A stretch of DNA of 64,000 bases from Sandaracinaceae bacterium (GTDB lineage: Bacteria > Myxococcota_A > Polyangia > Polyangiales > Houyiibacteriaceae). The position numbers and the translations under genes were made by a program. Positions 60,747 to 64,000 of the stretch are shown in pieces (the first letter of the stretch is position 1; each line of letters starts with the position of its first letter). The notes beneath the pieces are model-generated. The model was not told the DNA's origin. It searched no databases and was given only the letters and a program-made list of their open reading frames with translations. The stretch spans positions 186,001 through 250,000 of the forward strand of contig JACKEI010000002.1 in assembly GCA_020633075.1 (NCBI GenBank). Direction: 5' to 3'.

Positions 60747-61793
60747 ATGTCCGCGCCGCCCGATCATACGACGCCTGTCCGCGATGCCCACCGTTTTGAC
60801 GAGACCGCCCTCGAGGCCTGGCTCAACGAGCACGTCGACGCCTTCGACGGCCCGCTCACGCTGCGCCAATTCCGCGGCGGGCAGTCGAACCCGACGTTCT
60901 GGCTGACCGACGGCAAGCGCGCCTTCGTGCTGCGCAAGCAGCCGCCCGGCAAGCTGCTCCCGTCTGCGCACGCCGTGGACCGCGAGTACCGTGTGATGCG
61001 CGCGCTGCGCGACACGGACGTGCCGGTGGCCGAGATGCACGCGCTCTGCACCGACCCCGGCGTGATCGGCACGTCGTTCTACGTCATGGAGCACATCGAG
61101 GGCCGCATCTTCTTCGACGTGCGCCTCAAGGACGTGTCGCGTGCCGAGCGCGTCGTCATGTACGAGCAGCTGGCCGACGTGCTGGCCAAGATCCACAGCG
61201 TGGACGTGGACGCCGTCGGGCTCGGCGACTTCGGCAAACAGGGCGAGTACGTCGCGCGCCAGGTGTCGCGCTGGACGACGCAATACCGCGCGTCCGAGAC
61301 GAGCGTCATCGAGACCATGGAGAAGCTGCTGGCGTATCTACCCGCGCACGTGCCCAGCGACGACCGCACCACGCTCGCGCACGGGGACTACCGCCTCGAC
61401 AACCTCATCTTCCACCCCAGCGAGCCTCGTGTCCTGGCCGTCATCGACTGGGAGCTCTCCACGCTCGGGCACCCGCTGGCCGACTTGGCCTACACCTGCA
61501 TGCTCTACGACGTGGCCATGCCCAAGGTCGGCGGGCTGCTCGGGGTGGACTTCGCCGCGACGGGCATCCCCACCGAAGCGGAGTTCGTGCGCCGCTACCT
61601 GGCCACCGTCGGTGGCGAGCCGAGCGCGGACTGGGCCTACTTCAAGGCCTTCTCCCTCTTCCGCCTCGCCGCCATCGCCCAAGGGGTCTACCGGCGCAGC
61701 CAGCTGGGCAACGCCAGCTCCGAGAACGCCGCCATGTTCGGCGCCGCCGTGTCTGCGCTGAGCGCCGCCGGCTGTCGGCTGCTCGGTCTCTGA
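60747..61793 (+). CDS. APH-family kinase, ACAD10/11 N-terminal-like
   Basis: The 348-residue product has a protein-kinase-like phosphotransferase fold: GGQSNPTFWL, FVLRKQPPGKLLPSAHAVDREYRVM (ATP-binding Lys), HGDYRLDNLIF (catalytic loop) and VIDWELSTLGHPLADLAY (metal Asp). It is not an antibiotic-resistance enzyme by pattern. The PPGKLL-SAH motif matches the ACAD10/11 and LvaA group that phosphorylates 4-hydroxyacyl-CoAs. The divergent acyl-CoA dehydrogenase supports that role. Confidence 0.9.
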   Translation: MSAPPDHTTPVRDAHRFDETALEAWLNEHVDAFDGPLTLRQFRGGQSNPTFWLTDGKRAFVLRKQPPGKLLPSAHAVDREYRVMRALRDTDVPVAEMHALCTDPGVIGTSFYVMEHIEGRIFFDVRLKDVSRAERVVMYEQLADVLAKIHSVDVDAVGLGDFGKQGEYVARQVSRWTTQYRASETSVIETMEKLLAYLPAHVPSDDRTTLAHGDYRLDNLIFHPSEPRVLAVIDWELSTLGHPLADLAYTCMLYDVAMPKVGGLLGVDFAATGIPTEAEFVRRYLATVGGEPSADWAYFKAFSLFRLAAIAQGVYRRSQLGNASSENAAMFGAAVSALSAAGCRLLGL

Positions 61794-61898
61794 CCGGAGC
61801 CCTGCGCGATCTAGCCATCCGTTCAGGGGCTGCGGCGCCTCGTCGAGAACGTGCCAGCCGCCATCGGGGCGTCTATCTTGTACGTTTCCGTGCCCACT

Positions 61899-64000
61899 AT
61901 GCCTCGCCTCGCCCTCATCCTCTCGCTCCTCCTCACTCTCATGATCTCCCCGGGGTGCGGCGTGCGCACCGGCCTTGGAGTCGACGGCCGTGCAGACGGC
62001 GGTCAGGCGGATGGAGGGCTCGGCGACGCCTCGCTGGACGCGGACACGGACGGCGGCCCGCAGGACGGCGACGTCCTCGACATGGAGCAGCCGGACTTGG
62101 GTGTCCCGCCTGGGATGGTCAGCTGCGACGCGGTCGCGCTCGAGGTGCTGCCGGGCGAAGTCGTGCAGCTGCGGGCGGCGCACGGTGCCGGTCTGGAGAG
62201 CGCCGAGGGGTCGTGGCGATTCCTGGCCAGCCCCGCAGACGAGCCACCGGTCATCACGCCCGTGGTCGGACGGAACGCGTCGTTCACACCGGCGCGCGTG
62301 GGCGCGTACAGCCTCATCTACGAGCTGCGTGACGCCACTGGGGAGCTCCAGCGCTGCACCCTCGAGGTCGAGGTGTTGCCCGTGCCCCCCGTGCCGCAGT
62401 GTCCCACCGGGACGCTCACGGTCCTGGTCGGCGAGACCCTCACGCTGGTCGCGAGCGCCATCGATGACGAAGAGGTGGTCGAGCAGCGCTGGAGCGTGAC
62501 GAGCCAGCCGCAAGGAGCGGGAGCGGTGCTGATCGAGACCACGCCCGGCACGGGCCTGTTCAGCTCGAACACGGCCGGCGTGCATGAGCTCACGTACACG
62601 GCGACCGACAACGTCGGGCTGTCCGCGAGCTGCAGCGTCAGCGTACGGGTCACGGCGCCTCCGGTGCTGACCTGCCCCAGCGGGCCCGTGCCCGCCGTCT
62701 CGCAGATGCCCGTCGACGTGACGGTGACGGTCACCGACGATCGCACGGTCACGCAGCAGGTGTGGCAGGTGGTCTCGCAGCCTCCTCTCGCGAACATCGC
62801 TCCCAACCCCGCCATGGGCAGCCCGCGTACGCGCATCACGCCGCCTCGCAAGGGGGACTACACGCTGCGCTTCACGGCGACGGACGACGACGGCCTCTCC
62901 AGCACCTGCGACGTGCTGGTGCGGGCCGTCAACGCGCCGCCGCGCGTCACCTGTCCTGCGGCCACACGCGGGGTGGTGAACACCAACATCCCCCTCCTCG
63001 CTGCCGCCACCGACGACGAAGGGGTCGCCCGCGTGGAGTGGACCCTCGCCACCGGTCCCATGGGGGCCGTCACCAGCTTCACCCCGCCGACGGCGCTCGG
63101 CACCGACTTCCGCTCGAACGCTGGCGGGCTGCACACGCTGCGCTTCGAGGCCTTCGACGACGACGGCGCGAGCGCCTCGTGCACCGTCGCCGTGACGGTC
63201 CTGACGCCGCCCGTCGTGGTCTGCCCCACGAGCCCCGTCGCCGCGCAGACGCGCAGCCCCGTGACGCTGCTCGCGACCGCGACGGACAACGACGGCATGG
63301 TGGCGACCAGCGCGTGGACCATGCTCACCCGGCCGGCGACGAGCACCGTCGCGCAGGGGCCCTTCGCGGGGACGAGCGTGACCTTCACTCCCGACAAGGT
63401 GGGCGACTACCAGCTGGAATTCGTGGCCACCGACAACGACGGGCTGTCGAGCTCATGTCAGGTCACGGTGGAGGCCGCGCCCTCGGCGCCTGTGCTCATG
63501 TGCCCCGCAGTGGTCACCGTGCGGCCGCTGCGTGTGGCGACGGTGACGGGCACGCTGATGGCGTCGGATGCTGCGCTCACCAACATCGCGTGGTCTCAGG
63601 TGCAGTACCCCATGGGCAGCACCGCGGCGGCCCCCAGTCCCGTCAACCAGCTCGAGACGCGCATCACCCCCGACATCGTGGGCGAGTACGAGCTGCACCT
63701 CGATATCCAGGACGCCAACGGCTTCACCGCCGGCTGCGACGTGCAGGTGCGCGCGGTGTCCGACGAGGGGCTGCGCGTGGAGCTCTTCTGGAACTCGTTT
63801 GCGGACATGGACGTCCACGTCATGGACCCGGCGGGTACGCGCTGGTTCACCAACCTGGACTGCTACTACGCGAACTGCCGCTCGGGCCTACCGTGGGGCG
63901 GTCCCACCACCGCCGACAACCCGCGGCTCGACATCGACGACACCAACGGCTTCGGCCCCGAGAACATCAACATCCAGGAGCCGGTGCCCGGGGTCTACCG
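61899..64000 (+). CDS. Large Ig/PKD-like repeat lipoprotein, 3' partial
   Basis: An open frame of 700 codons runs to the window edge. ATG 61899 is followed by a signal peptide with lipobox SPGC, then an Asp/Gly/Ala-rich linker (DADTDGGPQDGDVLD and similar). Five or more beta-sandwich repeats of about 90-100 residues follow, each with a CP or CxxxxL opening and a TATDNDGLSSSC-type end. The last ~60 residues (NSFADMDVHVMDPAGTRW, then DCYYANC) begin a domain common in secreted Myxococcota proteins. It is anchored outside the cell and may bind surface or extracellular partners. The 3' end lies beyond the window. Confidence 0.88.
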   Translation, partial: MPRLALILSLLLTLMISPGCGVRTGLGVDGRADGGQADGGLGDASLDADTDGGPQDGDVLDMEQPDLGVPPGMVSCDAVALEVLPGEVVQLRAAHGAGLESAEGSWRFLASPADEPPVITPVVGRNASFTPARVGAYSLIYELRDATGELQRCTLEVEVLPVPPVPQCPTGTLTVLVGETLTLVASAIDDEEVVEQRWSVTSQPQGAGAVLIETTPGTGLFSSNTAGVHELTYTATDNVGLSASCSVSVRVTAPPVLTCPSGPVPAVSQMPVDVTVTVTDDRTVTQQVWQVVSQPPLANIAPNPAMGSPRTRITPPRKGDYTLRFTATDDDGLSSTCDVLVRAVNAPPRVTCPAATRGVVNTNIPLLAAATDDEGVARVEWTLATGPMGAVTSFTPPTALGTDFRSNAGGLHTLRFEAFDDDGASASCTVAVTVLTPPVVVCPTSPVAAQTRSPVTLLATATDNDGMVATSAWTMLTRPATSTVAQGPFAGTSVTFTPDKVGDYQLEFVATDNDGLSSSCQVTVEAAPSAPVLMCPAVVTVRPLRVATVTGTLMASDAALTNIAWSQVQYPMGSTAAAPSPVNQLETRITPDIVGEYELHLDIQDANGFTAGCDVQVRAVSDEGLRVELFWNSFADMDVHVMDPAGTRWFTNLDCYYANCRSGLPWGGPTTADNPRLDIDDTNGFGPENINIQEPVPGVY

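Noticed and set aside
60747..61793. Aminoglycoside resistance kinase
   Set aside because: It has only the general APH fold; sequence motifs and the acyl-CoA dehydrogenase neighbour fit the ACAD10/11 kinase group.

Overview
The window is high-GC bacterial DNA of about 64 kb with almost no non-coding space. Gene content points to a Myxococcota (Polyangia/Sandaracinaceae-like) chromosome; this is an inference from several traits. They are a dcw division cluster with GC-rich codon use, many lipoproteins with Asp/Gly-rich or Pro-rich linkers, a 2.5-kiloresidue TPR protein, PAS hybrid kinases, and a truncated Ig/PKD-like lipoprotein of the type common in that phylum. No rRNA, tRNA, CRISPR, transposase or integrase gene was recognised.

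Layout: (1) 1-15.4 kb is the dcw cluster, murC ... ftsQ-ftsA-ftsZ on the plus strand. It is split between murC and ftsQ by a 10-kb block read entirely on the minus strand: a Type I restriction-modification island. In transcription order this holds hsdM, hsdS, a PD-(D/E)xK-like nuclease ORF lacking a normal start codon, a VapBC45/DUF433-type toxin-antitoxin pair, hsdR, a YgjP/M48-like metallopeptidase and a DUF4238 protein. (2) 15.6-24.5 kb holds lipoproteins, a serine beta-lactamase-like hydrolase, an HD-domain protein, hisC, pspA with a large degenerate cyclase/NTPase/TPR partner, and an SDR oxidoreductase. (3) 24.7-32.3 kb is one giant TPR gene. (4) 32.3-37.4 kb holds glpK with a UPF0158 gene and a SurA-N-like secreted protein, an FAD oxidase and a lipoprotein. 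(5) 37.4-45.4 kb is a compact divergent lipid/polyketide-type biosynthetic locus. One arm is a fatty acyl-AMP ligase, acyl carrier protein and thioesterase. The other is a ketosynthase, a ketosynthase-like partner without the catalytic histidines, an alpha-oxoamine synthase, a class V aminotransferase and a DUF420 membrane protein. A 10-bp inverted repeat lies in the shared promoter. (6) 45.5-64 kb holds metabolic and signalling genes: cstA-like, truncated haemoglobin, hybrid histidine kinase, alpha/beta hydrolase, N-formylglutamate amidohydrolase-like, purC, pseudo-receiver plus TRAP binding protein, DUF2071, acyl-CoA synthetase, enolase-superfamily epimerase, Dabb protein, and a divergent acyl-CoA dehydrogenase/APH-kinase pair. 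The window ends inside a repeat-rich lipoprotein.

The two most notable systems are the defence island inside the cell-division cluster and the FAAL/ACP/KS/CLF-like/alpha-oxoamine synthase locus. The latter reads as a dedicated pathway that activates a fatty acid, extends it on a carrier protein and condenses it with an amino acid into a long-chain amino-ketone lipid. Its product cannot be named from sequence alone. All functions are from motif and family recognition by eye; no database search was run.
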